DNA of 64,000 nucleotides from Streptomyces umbrinus (GTDB lineage: Bacteria > Actinomycetota > Actinomycetes > Streptomycetales > Streptomycetaceae). This document shows, piece by piece, positions 41,041 through 50,111 of this stretch. The notes beneath the pieces are model-generated. The model was given only the letters and a program-made list of their open reading frames with translations, had not been told where the DNA came from and searched no databases. Position 1 is the stretch's first letter, and every line of letters starts with the position of its first letter. A program made the translations under genes and the position numbers. The stretch is from assembly GCF_030817415.1 (NCBI RefSeq), contig NZ_JAUSZI010000002.1, forward strand, positions 1,178,001 to 1,242,000. Reading direction: 5' to 3'.

Positions 41041-42249
41041 GTGTTCCGGACAATGAGAAAATTCCGCCGCGCCGCGGGAACGACGGCCGTCCTGGCCGTA
41101 GTGGCGCTGACCGCCAACGCGTGCGCGGAGCAGGACTCCGCAGGAGCCGGCGGCAACTCGTCGGAGATCCACATCGGAGCGTGGCTCCCGACGACCGGTG
41201 CCACCGCCTCGTACGGCGTGCCGCAGAAGGCCGGCGCCGACGCGTACTTCAAGATGATCAACGCATCCGGAGGCATCAACGGCCGCAAGATCCGTTGGAC
41301 CGTCAAGGATAACGCGGCCGACCCTCAGCAGACCGTGCAGATCGCACGCGAACTCGTCGGCCAGGACAAGGTCGTGGCCATCGTGAACGCGAACGGCACC
41401 TCCCAGGCGGAGGCGGCCTTCCCGTTCGTCCTCAACCAGTCGAAGGTTCCGGTTCTCAACGAGGTGGGCGGCAACGAGTCCTGGTTCGAGCCGCCGCGCC
41501 CCGGCCTGTTCGGCACCCAGACCCTCTACGAGGACCAGGCCGCGGCGATCGCGGCGTGGACGGTGCAGGACGGCGCGAAGAAGATCCTCGTCGTGCACAG
41601 TGACCCGGCCGCGTTCGTGAACGTGGCCAAGCAGGTCGAGCCCGTCGCGAAGAAGGGGGATCCCTCGGTCGAGGTCGACCGGCTGACGGTCAAGTACCAG
41701 ACCACCGACTACACCCCGGTGATCAGCAAGGTGAAGGCCGCGAAGACCCAGGCGGTGGTCATCATCCTCACTTCCCCCGAGGCGGCCGCCTTCCTGAAGG
41801 AGGCCAAGCTGCAGGGGCTGTCGCTGCCCATGTACGCCTACGCGCCGGTCGCCGCGGAGTCGACGGTCTCCCTCGCCAAGGACGCGGCCGAGGGGCTCAA
41901 GGCCGTGCAGCTGGTCAAGGCGCCCTCCGACTCCGACCCCGCGGTGAAGGAGTTCCGGACCGCGATGGCCAAGTACGAGCCCAAGCAGCCCGCCGGATTC
42001 CTCGCGCTGTGGGGCTGGAGCAACGCGAAGGTGTTCGCGGAGATCGCGAAGACCATCAAGGGACCCGTCACGGCCGACGCGATCAACAAGGCGTACGAGA
42101 AGGCGACGAAGGTGGACACGGGGGTGTCGCCGGTCATGAACTTCAGCCCGTCCAACCACCTCGGCACCCGCAGCGTGCAGCGAGTGGTCGTGAAGGACGG
42201 GGTGTGGACGTCCGAGGGCGACTTCTACACACCGCCGAAGCGCGGCTGA
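41041..42249 (+). CDS. Liv-type ABC transporter substrate-binding lipoprotein
   Basis: 402 aa from GTG 41041, with GAGGTGG just upstream. Lipoprotein leader MRKFRRAAGTTAVLAVVALT ending in NAC-AEQDS. The type-1 periplasmic fold follows: IGAWLPTTGATASYGVPQKA, YFKMINASGGINGRKIRW, IVNANGTSQAEAAFPFVLNQ, YQTTDYTPVISKVKAAKTQA. Known: binds amino acids or, in catabolic islands, aromatic and other organic acids. It is the extracellular receptor for the adjacent permease/ATPase proteins. The gene follows the fusion gene by 45 bp and is probably cotranscribed. Confidence 0.9.
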   Translation: MFRTMRKFRRAAGTTAVLAVVALTANACAEQDSAGAGGNSSEIHIGAWLPTTGATASYGVPQKAGADAYFKMINASGGINGRKIRWTVKDNAADPQQTVQIARELVGQDKVVAIVNANGTSQAEAAFPFVLNQSKVPVLNEVGGNESWFEPPRPGLFGTQTLYEDQAAAIAAWTVQDGAKKILVVHSDPAAFVNVAKQVEPVAKKGDPSVEVDRLTVKYQTTDYTPVISKVKAAKTQAVVIILTSPEAAAFLKEAKLQGLSLPMYAYAPVAAESTVSLAKDAAEGLKAVQLVKAPSDSDPAVKEFRTAMAKYEPKQPAGFLALWGWSNAKVFAEIAKTIKGPVTADAINKAYEKATKVDTGVSPVMNFSPSNHLGTRSVQRVVVKDGVWTSEGDFYTPPKRG

Positions 42250-42295
42250 GCCTGCTCGGGGCTCCGGCCGAAGCCCGGGGCGCCGGGCCAGCCGC

Positions 42296-42894
42296 CTACG
42301 TGAGGGACGCGTCCTTGAGCAGGCCTAGGCGGAGGAGGCTTTCGGCCGTGGCGGTGACGGCGTCGTCGCCGGAGCGGGGGTTCCAGTCGAGGAGGCGGCG
42401 CGCCCTCGCGTTGTCGAGGCGGCGGATGATGCCGAGCTGATCGGCCGTCTGACGCATCGCGGGGGCGGTCTCGGCGGCCCGGAGCACCGCCTCGTCCGGC
42501 AGGACGTCCACGGGTACGCGGTGGGCGGCGTCGCCCAGACGCTCACGCAGGACGCGGGCGATGTCGTGCATGGACAGCGTGTCCCCCGCGGCCCCGATGA
42601 ACCGCTCGCCGGCCGCCCGTGGGCTGGTCATCGCCCGTAGGTGGAGGTCGGCGGCGTCGCGTACGTCGACGACCGCGAAGTACAGACGCGGGGTTCCGGG
42701 CCGGTCCCGTCCATCAGCATCCTGACCATGTTGACGGACGCGGAGGTGTCCGGTCCCAGGAGGAGCAGGGCAACCTCCTCGCGGCGCAGACCCGCGACCC
42801 GCCGCCGGTCACCGCCCGGCAGGCCGATGTCCTCGGGGCGGATCCGCTCCCGCCGGGAGCGCAGGTAGTCGCCCAGCTCGCTTCCTGTTGCCAT
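42296..42894 (-). pseudogene. Chimeric pseudogene: XRE regulator N-terminus joined to NAD-epimerase C-terminus, with frameshift
   Basis: Minus strand from the ATG at 42894: MATGSELGDYLRSRRERIRP, then GLRREEVALL, the start of a MmyB-like XRE regulator. In place of the expected AGVS continuation the frame switches at about 42757-42772 to LGPDTSASVNMVRMLMDG, which is epimerase/dihydroflavonol-reductase-like. A frameshift at the G run near 42688-42693 ends the frame. The next frame continues the epimerase (YFAVVDVRDAADLHL, then MTSPRAAGERFIGAAGD to the stop at 42296). Inferred: a deletion removed the 3' part of the regulator and the 5' part of the epimerase, followed by further decay. Confidence 0.75.
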
Positions 42895-42968
42895 GCGATC
42901 CGCGGTAGGTGGGATCGGCACGTTGTCCCTGTCCTCGTCACTACCAGGCTGCCACCCGGCCGCCCGGT

Positions 42969-43961
42969 CTACGCCGGAGACGTCCCCACCCGCTCCTCCC
43001 GCACATAGCCATGTGCCTTGTCGACCACGTTGCGCAGTCGTCTGCCTTCGGCCCTGCGGGTCAGGTTGTCGAGGAACAGGTCCGCGAGGTCGTCGCGCCA
43101 GCCGGTGACCTCGCCGGCCGTGTGCGGGGAGACGATGACGCCGGGCAGGTCCCACAGGGGTGAGGCGGCGGGCAGCGGCTCGTGGGCGAAGACGTCCAGG
43201 GCCGCTCCGGCCAGGCGGCCGTCGGTGAGGTTCCGGACGAGCGCCTCCTCGTCGACGAGTCCGCCCCGGCCCACGTTCACGAGCCGCGCGCCCGGCTTCA
43301 TCGACGCGAGCACGGACGCGTCGACCATGCCCCGGGTGGCCGCCGTGAGGGGAGCGGCGAGCACCACGTAATCCGCCCCGGCCAGGGCGGGGCGCAGCCC
43401 GGAGAGGGCGTGCACGGTGCCGAAGTCGGGGTCGTCCGCGCACTCCGTACGCCCTACGGCGCTCACCCGCATGCCGACCGCGCGGAGCATACGGGCCACG
43501 GCTCGGCCGATGGGACCCGTGCCCCACACGAGGACGGTCCGTCCGTCGATGCGTTCGCTGTCCCGGGGCCGCCACTCGCGGCGCCGCTGGTGTTCCCAGG
43601 TGCCCGGGAAGTCCTTGGCGAGGGCCAGGATCAGGCCGAGTACGTACTCGGCGATGGGTCGGTCGTAGACGCCGCGCGAGTTGGTGAGCACCACCCGGGG
43701 GTTGTCGACCAGGGCCGGGAAGAGCAGTGAGTCGACGCCGGCGGCGGCCACGTGCACCCAGTTCGGTGCGCTCGACGGGTCCTCCGGCCAGGCCGCCTCG
43801 ACCGCGGGGGTGATCGAGTGCCAGCAGAGCAGGGCGTCCGCGCCGGGCAGGAGGTGCGGCAGTTCCTCCTCGGTGGCGTACACCGTGTCCGCGAGGCTTT
43901 CGATGCCGGCGGCGTTGTGCGGCAGGATGCCGCGGTGCAGGACGACGAGCCGGTCAGCCAA
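42969..43961 (-). CDS. D-2-hydroxyacid dehydrogenase family protein
   Basis: About 330 aa from a TTG at 43961 (LADRLVVLHRGILP), which GGGAG precedes by seven bases; the frame extends to 44048 with no better signal. NAD-binding VLVWGTGPIGRAVARMLRA, GRTECADDPD, catalytic Arg in VNVGRGGLVDEEAL, Glu in HEPLP and His in VIVSPHTAGE. Known: oxidises or reduces 2-hydroxy/2-keto acids with NAD(P). It is divergent from the MFS-HAD-oxidase operon across a large palindrome and may belong to the same pathway, for example handling a 2-keto acid from an amino-acid oxidase. Confidence 0.82.
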   Translation of the reverse strand: MADRLVVLHRGILPHNAAGIESLADTVYATEEELPHLLPGADALLCWHSITPAVEAAWPEDPSSAPNWVHVAAAGVDSLLFPALVDNPRVVLTNSRGVYDRPIAEYVLGLILALAKDFPGTWEHQRRREWRPRDSERIDGRTVLVWGTGPIGRAVARMLRAVGMRVSAVGRTECADDPDFGTVHALSGLRPALAGADYVVLAAPLTAATRGMVDASVLASMKPGARLVNVGRGGLVDEEALVRNLTDGRLAGAALDVFAHEPLPAASPLWDLPGVIVSPHTAGEVTGWRDDLADLFLDNLTRRAEGRRLRNVVDKAHGYVREERVGTSPA

Positions 43962-44386
43962 GGCGGTTCTCCCACGGCGTGAGTCGGTGCGGGGGCGGCT
44001 GGTACGAGGTACCGCTCCCACCCTCCGGGGACGTGGCGGAAGGGTCAATGACCACGGTGTTCTGCCGGGACGGCCGCTGTGGACGGTGTGTCAACCGGCC
44101 GGCGGCCACGGAACACACTGTCCACCCGCCGTCTCCCAAGAGAACACCGTGTTCATTGACGGTGGATCCGCGCTGAACCAGGGTGATGGCCAACCCCGGA
44201 CCGCTTCGCCCGGCCACCCGGAGACGACCGGTCCGCACCGCGTACAGCGCTGTACGCCTTCCCCCCTCAAAAAAATCCCCCCACATCCCCGCTTTCCAAT
44301 GCTTGACGTACGAAGCCTCCTTCGCCCGGCCCCCCTGCCGGCGCGCGTCCCCCTCGCCTTCCCGCGTCCCCCCAGGAGCCTCAAGC
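43962..44386. other. 425-bp intergenic region
   Basis: There is no convincing ORF. It holds the 117-bp imperfect palindrome (44044-44160) and, further right, a GC-poorer C/T-rich stretch with a run of six A (44269-44274) before the MFS ribosome binding site CAGGAG. Both flanking promoters must lie here. Confidence 0.7.
44044..44160. promoter_or_regulatory. 117-bp imperfect palindrome between divergent operons
   Basis: Outer arms 44044-44063 and 44141-44160 match at 19 of 20 positions (GTCAATGACCACGGTGTTCT on the left). Inner arms 44081-44091 and 44113-44123 match at 10 of 11. Both pairs share the centre 44102. GAACACCGTGTTC at 44142-44154 is itself a perfect palindrome, and related half-sites recur in each arm. 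It could be a multi-site operator for both directions, or a degenerate mobile-element remnant. Confidence 0.6.
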
Positions 44387-45742
44387 ATGTCTCTGACCTC
44401 ATCAACCACCGGCGGGGCCTCGTCGCTCGACGACGCGCCCGTCAGTTCCTTCCACCGCCGGATCATGGTGGTCGCCATGGGCGGCCCCTTCTGCGACGGC
44501 TATCTGCTCGGAGTGATGGGCGTCGCCCTCGGCCTCATCACGCCCGCGCTCGCCCTCGACACGCTGTGGACGGGCCTGATAGCCGCCTCCGTCCTGGTCG
44601 GCGTGTTCATCGGCGGCGCGGTCTTCGGCCCCATCACCGACCGGGTCGGCCGCCATCTGATGTACGTCCTCAACCTGGCCACCTTCGTCGTCTTCTCGGC
44701 GCTGCAGTTCTTCGTCACCGAGGCCTGGCAGCTGCTGGTGCTGCGGCTGCTCATCGGCATCGCGATCGGCGCCGACTACCCCATCGCCTCCGCCCTCACC
44801 ACCGAGCTGGTGCCCCGCCGGATGCGCGGCCCGGCCCTGTCCGGTCTGGTCCTCGCCTGGTGGGTCGGGTACGGCGTGAGCTACTGGGTGGGCTGGGCGC
44901 TGACCGGCCTCGGCGACGACTCCTGGCGCTGGATGCTGGCCTCCGGAACGGTCCCGGCGCTCATCTTCCTGTTCATGCGGGCCGGCATCCCCGAGTCCCC
45001 GCGCTGGCTGGCCTCGCGCGGCCGCATGGACGAGGCGAAGGCGGTCGTCCGCAAACACCTCGGCCAGGAGGTGAGCGACGAGGAGCTGCTCGCGGAGGGC
45101 CGCCAGGAAAAGCGGGGCGGCTCCGGACTCGGCAATCTCGTCGAGATCTTCAAACGCGGCTACACCGTCCCAGTCGTCTTCTGTTCCGTGTTCTGGATCT
45201 GTCAGGTCGCGCCCGCCTTCGCGGTCCGCTCCTTCCAGCCGCAGATGCTGTCCGCGTTCGGCGTGGGGAGCACATACGGTGCCAGCGCGCTGATCACCAC
45301 CATCGCGGTGGCCGGCATCGGGCTCGGCCTGGTGGTCGTCAACCGGATCGGCCGCCGCTCGCTCCTGATCAGCAGCTTCGTGTGCATCAATGTCTCGCTG
45401 ATCGCGCTGGCGGTCCTGCCGCTGCACTGGGCCTTCGCGGTGGTGGCCCTGTTCGCGGCCTTCCAGTTCTTCGAGGCGGCGGGCAGCGGTCTGCAGTTCG
45501 TCTACCCGAGCGAGCTGTTCCCGACCGATCTGCGGGCCACGGGCGTGGGCATCGCCACGGCCATGAGCCGCGTGGGCTCCGCCTCCTCCACGTTCCTCCT
45601 GCCGATCGCCGCCGAGGACCTGGGCGTACGCGGCACGCTGGGCATCGCCGTGGCGATCACGCTGGTGGGACTCGTCGTCTCCTACTTCCTCGCCCCCGAG
45701 ACCAAGGACCTGGGCCTCACCGAGGCAAGCAGCCGTTCCTGA
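44387..45742 (+). CDS. MFS transporter, metabolite:H+ symporter type
   Basis: 451 aa from ATG 44387 with CAGGAG upstream. Twelve hydrophobic helices; sugar/acid-symporter signatures GPITDRVGRHLMYVLN, LLIGIAIGADYPIASALTTE and PESPRWLASRGR, with YPSELFPTDLRATGVGIATA late in the protein. Known relatives carry aromatic acids, dicarboxylates or sugars inward with protons. It starts an operon with a HAD hydrolase and a flavin oxidase, so it probably imports their substrate. Confidence 0.9.
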   Translation: MSLTSSTTGGASSLDDAPVSSFHRRIMVVAMGGPFCDGYLLGVMGVALGLITPALALDTLWTGLIAASVLVGVFIGGAVFGPITDRVGRHLMYVLNLATFVVFSALQFFVTEAWQLLVLRLLIGIAIGADYPIASALTTELVPRRMRGPALSGLVLAWWVGYGVSYWVGWALTGLGDDSWRWMLASGTVPALIFLFMRAGIPESPRWLASRGRMDEAKAVVRKHLGQEVSDEELLAEGRQEKRGGSGLGNLVEIFKRGYTVPVVFCSVFWICQVAPAFAVRSFQPQMLSAFGVGSTYGASALITTIAVAGIGLGLVVVNRIGRRSLLISSFVCINVSLIALAVLPLHWAFAVVALFAAFQFFEAAGSGLQFVYPSELFPTDLRATGVGIATAMSRVGSASSTFLLPIAAEDLGVRGTLGIAVAITLVGLVVSYFLAPETKDLGLTEASSRS

Positions 45743-45813
45743 ACCCGCTCACCCTGTCACCGCTTCGCCTCCAAAACACCTCAACCCCCGCCCCACACAG
45801 AGGAGTTCACCCC

Positions 45814-46479
45814 ATGCGCAAGGTCGTCAGCTTCGACTGCTACCGGACCCTCATCAACTTCGACACCCGGACCGCCACGCACGAGATCGTCAAGGACCGC
45901 CTGGCCGAGTTCGGCGTCGATCCGGACCAGTTCCACCACGACGCGTACGTCATGCGCTTCCAGGGCGTCGTCGACGTCTACCGCCCCTACCGCGAGGTCG
46001 TCCGCAGCACCCTGCGCAACGTCATGCTGCTGCACGGCCTGGAGTACCGGGCCGAGGACGGCGAGGCGCTGATCGAGGCCATCAAGAAGTTCACGCCGTT
46101 CCGCGAGGTCCCGGACGCGCTGCGCCGCCTCAAGGGCGAGTACGACATCGCCATCCTCTCCAACAGCGAGGACGACCTCATCTCGTACGCCGTGGACGAG
46201 CTCGGCGTGGAGTGGGACCACGTCCTCACCGCCGAGCAGGCCGGAGCGTACAAGCCGCTGCCGCAGGCCTTCGAGTACCTCATGAAGGCCACCGGACGCG
46301 GCCCCGAGGACATCATCCACACCGCGCAGGGCTGGGAGTACGACATCATGCCGACCAAGCGGTACGAGGGCATGCGGCGGATCTGGGTGAACCGGTACGG
46401 CTTCCCGGGGTCGGCCGCCTACCAGCCGTACGAGGAGATCAGCAACCTCTCCGAGCTGCCTCCCCTGCTCGGCGTCTGA
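45814..46479 (+). CDS. HAD-superfamily hydrolase, haloacid dehalogenase type II-like
   Basis: 221 aa from ATG 45814 with GAGGAG upstream. Motif I VVSFDCYRTLINFDT (nucleophile Asp8), motif II AILSNSEDD, motif III Lys in GAYKPLPQAFEY, motif IV region HTAQGWEYDIMPTKRYEGM. The cap between them is helical, as in L-2-haloacid dehalogenases. Whether it dehalogenates or cleaves a phosphate cannot be told; motif IV lacks the usual Asn/Asp pair of true dehalogenases. Located between a transporter and a flavin amine oxidase, 71 and 42 bases away. Confidence 0.82.
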   Translation: MRKVVSFDCYRTLINFDTRTATHEIVKDRLAEFGVDPDQFHHDAYVMRFQGVVDVYRPYREVVRSTLRNVMLLHGLEYRAEDGEALIEAIKKFTPFREVPDALRRLKGEYDIAILSNSEDDLISYAVDELGVEWDHVLTAEQAGAYKPLPQAFEYLMKATGRGPEDIIHTAQGWEYDIMPTKRYEGMRRIWVNRYGFPGSAAYQPYEEISNLSELPPLLGV

Positions 46480-46521
46480 CCTTCGTCGTCTCCTCGTCCA
46501 GCCGCCGTGAAAGGACATCCC

Positions 46522-47918
46522 GTGAGCGCCACCACGCTCGGTCAGCCCGGCCCGGTCAACGGCCGGATCTCCCATTGGTTCGCCGAACTGCCCACCCCAC
46601 GCGCCGCGTTGCCCGGTGACCGCGACGCCGATGTGTGCATCGTGGGCGCCGGGCTGACCGGACTGTGGACCGCGTACTACCTCAAACTGGCCGACCCGTC
46701 GCTGCGCATCACCATCCTGGAGGCCGAGTTCGCCGGGTTCGGCGCCTCCGGCCGCAACGGCGGCTGGGCCTCGGGGCTCGTGCCCGGCGCCCGCGACCGG
46801 CTGGCGAAGCAGTACGGGCGGGATGCCGTGCTCGACTACCAGCGCGTGATGAACGAGGCCGTCGACGAGATCGTCGCCGTGGCCGAGCGCGAGGGGATCG
46901 ACGCCGGCATCGTCAAGGGCGGCACCCTGCGGGTGGCCCGCACCCCCGCACAGGCGACCCGGCTGCGCCACAAGACCGAGGCCGACCACGAGTGGGGCGT
47001 GCCGAACGCCGTGATGCTCACACCGGAGGAGGCCGCGGACCGCATCCGCATCGACGGCATGACGGCCGCGGCCTGGACCCCGCACTGCGCCCGGCTGCAG
47101 CCCGCCGCCCTGGTCAAGGGGCTCGCCGAGACGGTCGAACGGCTCGGTGTAACCCTCTACGAGAAGTCCCCGGTCACGGCCATCGAGCCCGGCCGGGCGG
47201 TCACCGCGCACGGCACGGTCACCGCGCCCGTCGTCCTGCGCGCGACGGAGGGGTTCACGGCCTCGTTCAAGGGGCTGCGCCGCGCCTGGCTCCCGATGAA
47301 CAGCTCGATGATCGCCACCGAGCCTCTGCCGAAGGAGGTGTGGGAGGAGATCGGCTGGGCGGGCCGCGAGACGCTGGGCGACACGGCACACGGGCACATG
47401 TACGCGCAGCGCACCCCGGACGACCGGATCGCGATCGGCGGCCGCGGTGTCCCGTACCGCTTCGGCTCCCGCACGGACGACGCTGGGCAGGTGGACGCCC
47501 GCACACCATCGGCCAGCTCACCGACACGCTCTACGGGATGCTGCCGCAGACCGCCGGTGCCAGGGTCGACCACGCCTGGTGCGGTGTGCTCGCCGTGCCC
47601 CGCGACTGGTCCGCCACCGTGGGACTCGACCGCGCCACAGGGCTCGGCTGGGCCGGCGGCTATGTCGGACACGGTATGACCTCCACGAACCTCGCCGCCC
47701 GCACCCTCACCGATCTGGTGCTCCGGCGCGAGTCCCGGCTCACCCGGCTGCCGTGGACCGGGCACCGCCCCGGCACCTGGGAGCCGGAACCGCTGCGCTG
47801 GCTGGGCGTGCGCGGGCTGTACGTGGCCTACCGGTGGGCGGACCGGCACGAAGCCGGCGGGCGGGCCCGTACGTCCCCGATCGCCACGGTCGCGGATCTC
47901 ATCGCGCGGCGGCCCTGA
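46522..47918 (+). pseudogene. FAD-dependent amino-acid/amine oxidase (DAO type), frameshifted
   Basis: From GTG 46522 (AAAGGA six bases upstream): VCIVGAGLTGLWTAYYLKLA (FAD), FAGFGASGRNGGWASGLVPG, RIAIGGRGVPYRFGSRT. At about 47501-47507 the frame breaks: GCCCGCACACCATC should read DARTIGQL but has two extra bases (AC duplication) or one missing. The other frame then runs TIGQLTDTLYGMLPQTAG, DHAWCGVLAVPRDWSATVGL and GWAGGYVGHGMTSTNLA to the stop at 47918. All domain parts are present, so either a recent mutation or a sequencing error. Known family: glycine/D-amino-acid or gamma-glutamylputrescine-type oxidases. Confidence 0.85.
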
Positions 47919-47984
47919 CGCCTCCCGTTCTGGTTCTGGTCGCCTCTTCGCCCAGGGGCGCGTGGTGCGTTCGCGGCTGGCGGT

Positions 47985-48030
47985 TCTGTGGGTTGCTCGC
48001 GCCGTTCCCCGCGCCCCTTCGGGGCATGGC
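47985..48030. repeat. Streptomyces intergenic repeat hairpin, copy 2
   Basis: Contains GCTCGCGCCGTTCCCCGCGC followed by the hairpin GCCCC-TTC-GGGGC (48013-48025). It is related, in opposite orientation, to the copy at 33852-33900, and lies between the oxidase and the PucR gene, where it may end transcription. Confidence 0.7.
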
Positions 48031-48134
48031 GCTGAGCTGGGCAATCGAGCCTTGCATCGGTCTGTCTCACCCCTCAGAGTGGTCCGGACATCGTGCCGGG
48101 TCGGTCGGCACGTCGTCGGACTGGAGCTGTCCCC

Positions 48135-49748
48135 ATGCCGTTCCTCACGGTCGCGGACGTGCTGCGGCTGCCCGTCATCGCCGCCGGTCTGCCCCGGGTC
48201 GCGGCAGGCGAGGACCAGTTGTCGCGCAGGGTCCGCTGGGTCCATGTCACCGAGCTGCTCGACCCGGCCTCCTTCCTGGAGGGCGGCGAACTCGTCCTCA
48301 CCACGGGCATGCCGCACCCGGCCGATCCCATCCAACTGCGCGGCTACGTCGACTCGTTGGCAGATGTGGGAGTGGCCGGGCTGGTCGTCGAGCTGGGCCG
48401 CCGCTACCAGCACGCGCCGCAGGAACTGGTCACCGCCTGCCGGGAGAGGGACCTGCCGCTGATCGTGCTGGCGCGCGGGGTGCGGTTCATCGAGGTCACC
48501 CAGACCGTCCACGCGCTGATCCTGGACGCGCAGGGCGAGCTGCTGCGCCGCGCCCAGCAGGTGCGCGAGCTGTTCACCTCGCTCACCCTGCGCGGCGCGG
48601 ATCCGGAGGAGTTCGTGCAGGCCGCCGCGGACCTCACGGGGTGTCCGGTGGTCCTGGAGAACCTGATCCACCACGCGGTGATCTGCCGGACCGCCGGTCC
48701 TCCGGACGGACAGGTCCTGGAGGCCTGGCCACGACGCTCGCGCACCGCCCCGACGCCGGACCGGGCGGCGGCGAGCGGACCCGAGGGCTGGCTCGTGGCG
48801 CCGGTCGAGGACCGGGGCAGACGGTGGGGGCGGCTGATCATGCTGCCTCACGCGTCCGGTCCGCCGATCGGTCCCGAGCAGACGATGATCCTCGAACAGG
48901 CCGCCACCGCCCTCACCCTGGCACGGCTGACCGGCAGGCCCGAGTGGGACCGGCGCGCGCACAGTTCCGTCCTGCTCGATCTGCTCCACTGGCGCTACCG
49001 GAGCCGTACCGAGGCGCGTCTGAGGGCCGAGGCACTCGGACTGCCCACGACCGGTCACCGCCTCGTCCCGGTCGTCATCGACCACGAGGACACCGCCGAC
49101 GGCGACACCACTGTGACCGGGCACCTCGCCGCGGAACTGCCCATCTCGGGGGTCAAGGCCCTGGTGGGAGACCTGTCCGAACACCGGACCGGACTGCTGC
49201 TCGCGCTGGCCCGTGCCTCGGCCTGGCAGCCGGTGGTGGAACGCGTCGGCCGGGATCTGCGCGGCACGTTCGGGGAGGGCCTCGTCGTGGCGGTCGGCCC
49301 CGGAGTCACCGAACTCAGCCAGGTCACCCGGTCGTTCCGCGAGGCCGAGCAGATCGCCGACGCGATCGGCCCCGGAACACTGGACCGCCCCTTCCATGTC
49401 GCGTCGGACATCGGTCTGCCGGAACTGCTGTACTCGCTTCGCGACGACGTGCGCGTCCAGCGGTACGTGGAACAGCAGCTCGGACGCCTCGTCCAGCACG
49501 ACGCCCGACACGGCAGCCACCTCCTTTCGACCCTGCGCGAATATCTCGTCGCCGCCGGCAACAAGTCGATCGCCGCCAAGCACGTCGGGCTCTCCCGGCA
49601 GGCCTTCTACCAACGGCTGCGGACCATCGAGCGGCTCCTGGGCAACGACCTGGAGTCCGGCGCCCTTCGCACCCAACTGCACGTGGCCGTCACGGCGTTG
49701 GACCTGCTCGGCGGTGCGGGCGGGACCGTCCGACCGGCTTCCCTGTGA
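48135..49748 (+). CDS. PucR-family transcriptional regulator
   Basis: 537 aa from ATG 48135 (MPFLTVADVLRLPVIAAGLP), with GGAG upstream. Residues 5-130 form the PucR N-terminal domain (VRWVHVTELLDPASFLEGGE, LVLTTGM). The middle is GAF-like/GGDEF-like. The C-terminal helix-turn-helix of the PucR type is LVAAGNKSIAAKHVGLSRQA, then FYQRLRTIERLLG. Known: these activate purine, amine or amino-acid catabolic genes. The oxidase operon just upstream is the likely target. The repeat hairpin before it suggests its own promoter. Confidence 0.88.
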   Translation: MPFLTVADVLRLPVIAAGLPRVAAGEDQLSRRVRWVHVTELLDPASFLEGGELVLTTGMPHPADPIQLRGYVDSLADVGVAGLVVELGRRYQHAPQELVTACRERDLPLIVLARGVRFIEVTQTVHALILDAQGELLRRAQQVRELFTSLTLRGADPEEFVQAAADLTGCPVVLENLIHHAVICRTAGPPDGQVLEAWPRRSRTAPTPDRAAASGPEGWLVAPVEDRGRRWGRLIMLPHASGPPIGPEQTMILEQAATALTLARLTGRPEWDRRAHSSVLLDLLHWRYRSRTEARLRAEALGLPTTGHRLVPVVIDHEDTADGDTTVTGHLAAELPISGVKALVGDLSEHRTGLLLALARASAWQPVVERVGRDLRGTFGEGLVVAVGPGVTELSQVTRSFREAEQIADAIGPGTLDRPFHVASDIGLPELLYSLRDDVRVQRYVEQQLGRLVQHDARHGSHLLSTLREYLVAAGNKSIAAKHVGLSRQAFYQRLRTIERLLGNDLESGALRTQLHVAVTALDLLGGAGGTVRPASL

Positions 49749-49847
49749 GTCGCCTGCGGCGGTGAACACCGCTGTCGACGGACGCGTATCTGATCCCGGA
49801 GCGGCTCCCACAGCGTGCGTGCGCACGTCGGGAAGAGACGAGGGATC

Positions 49848-50057
49848 ATGACTGAACAGCGGTACCACGTCATCGGAATGACCTGCGGCCGCTGTGCCGA
49901 CGCCCTGGAGACCAAGGTCGGCGGGGTGCTGGGCGTCGACCGGGTGGGTATCGACCTCGACACCGGTTCGGTGACCGTGACGGGCGAGGGGCTCGACGGT
50001 TCGAAGGTGTGCGCCGCGATCACCGAGGCGGGCTTCGAGGTGACCGCCGTGCTCTGA
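49848..50057 (+). CDS. Heavy-metal-associated (CopZ-like) metallochaperone
   Basis: 69 aa from ATG 49848 with GAGGG upstream. YHVIGMTCGRCADALETKVG carries the CxxC metal site of HMA domains; GVDRVGIDLDTGSVTVTG and CAAITEAGFEV complete the ferredoxin-like fold. Known: binds Cu(I) and passes it to P-type ATPases. No copper ATPase or CsoR gene is in the window, so the partner lies elsewhere. Confidence 0.88.
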   Translation: MTEQRYHVIGMTCGRCADALETKVGGVLGVDRVGIDLDTGSVTVTGEGLDGSKVCAAITEAGFEVTAVL

Positions 50058-50111
50058 CAACCGGCCGGCACTCCTCTGGTGGCGGTCGACCCCGCTGGAT
50101 ACGTTCCTCCC

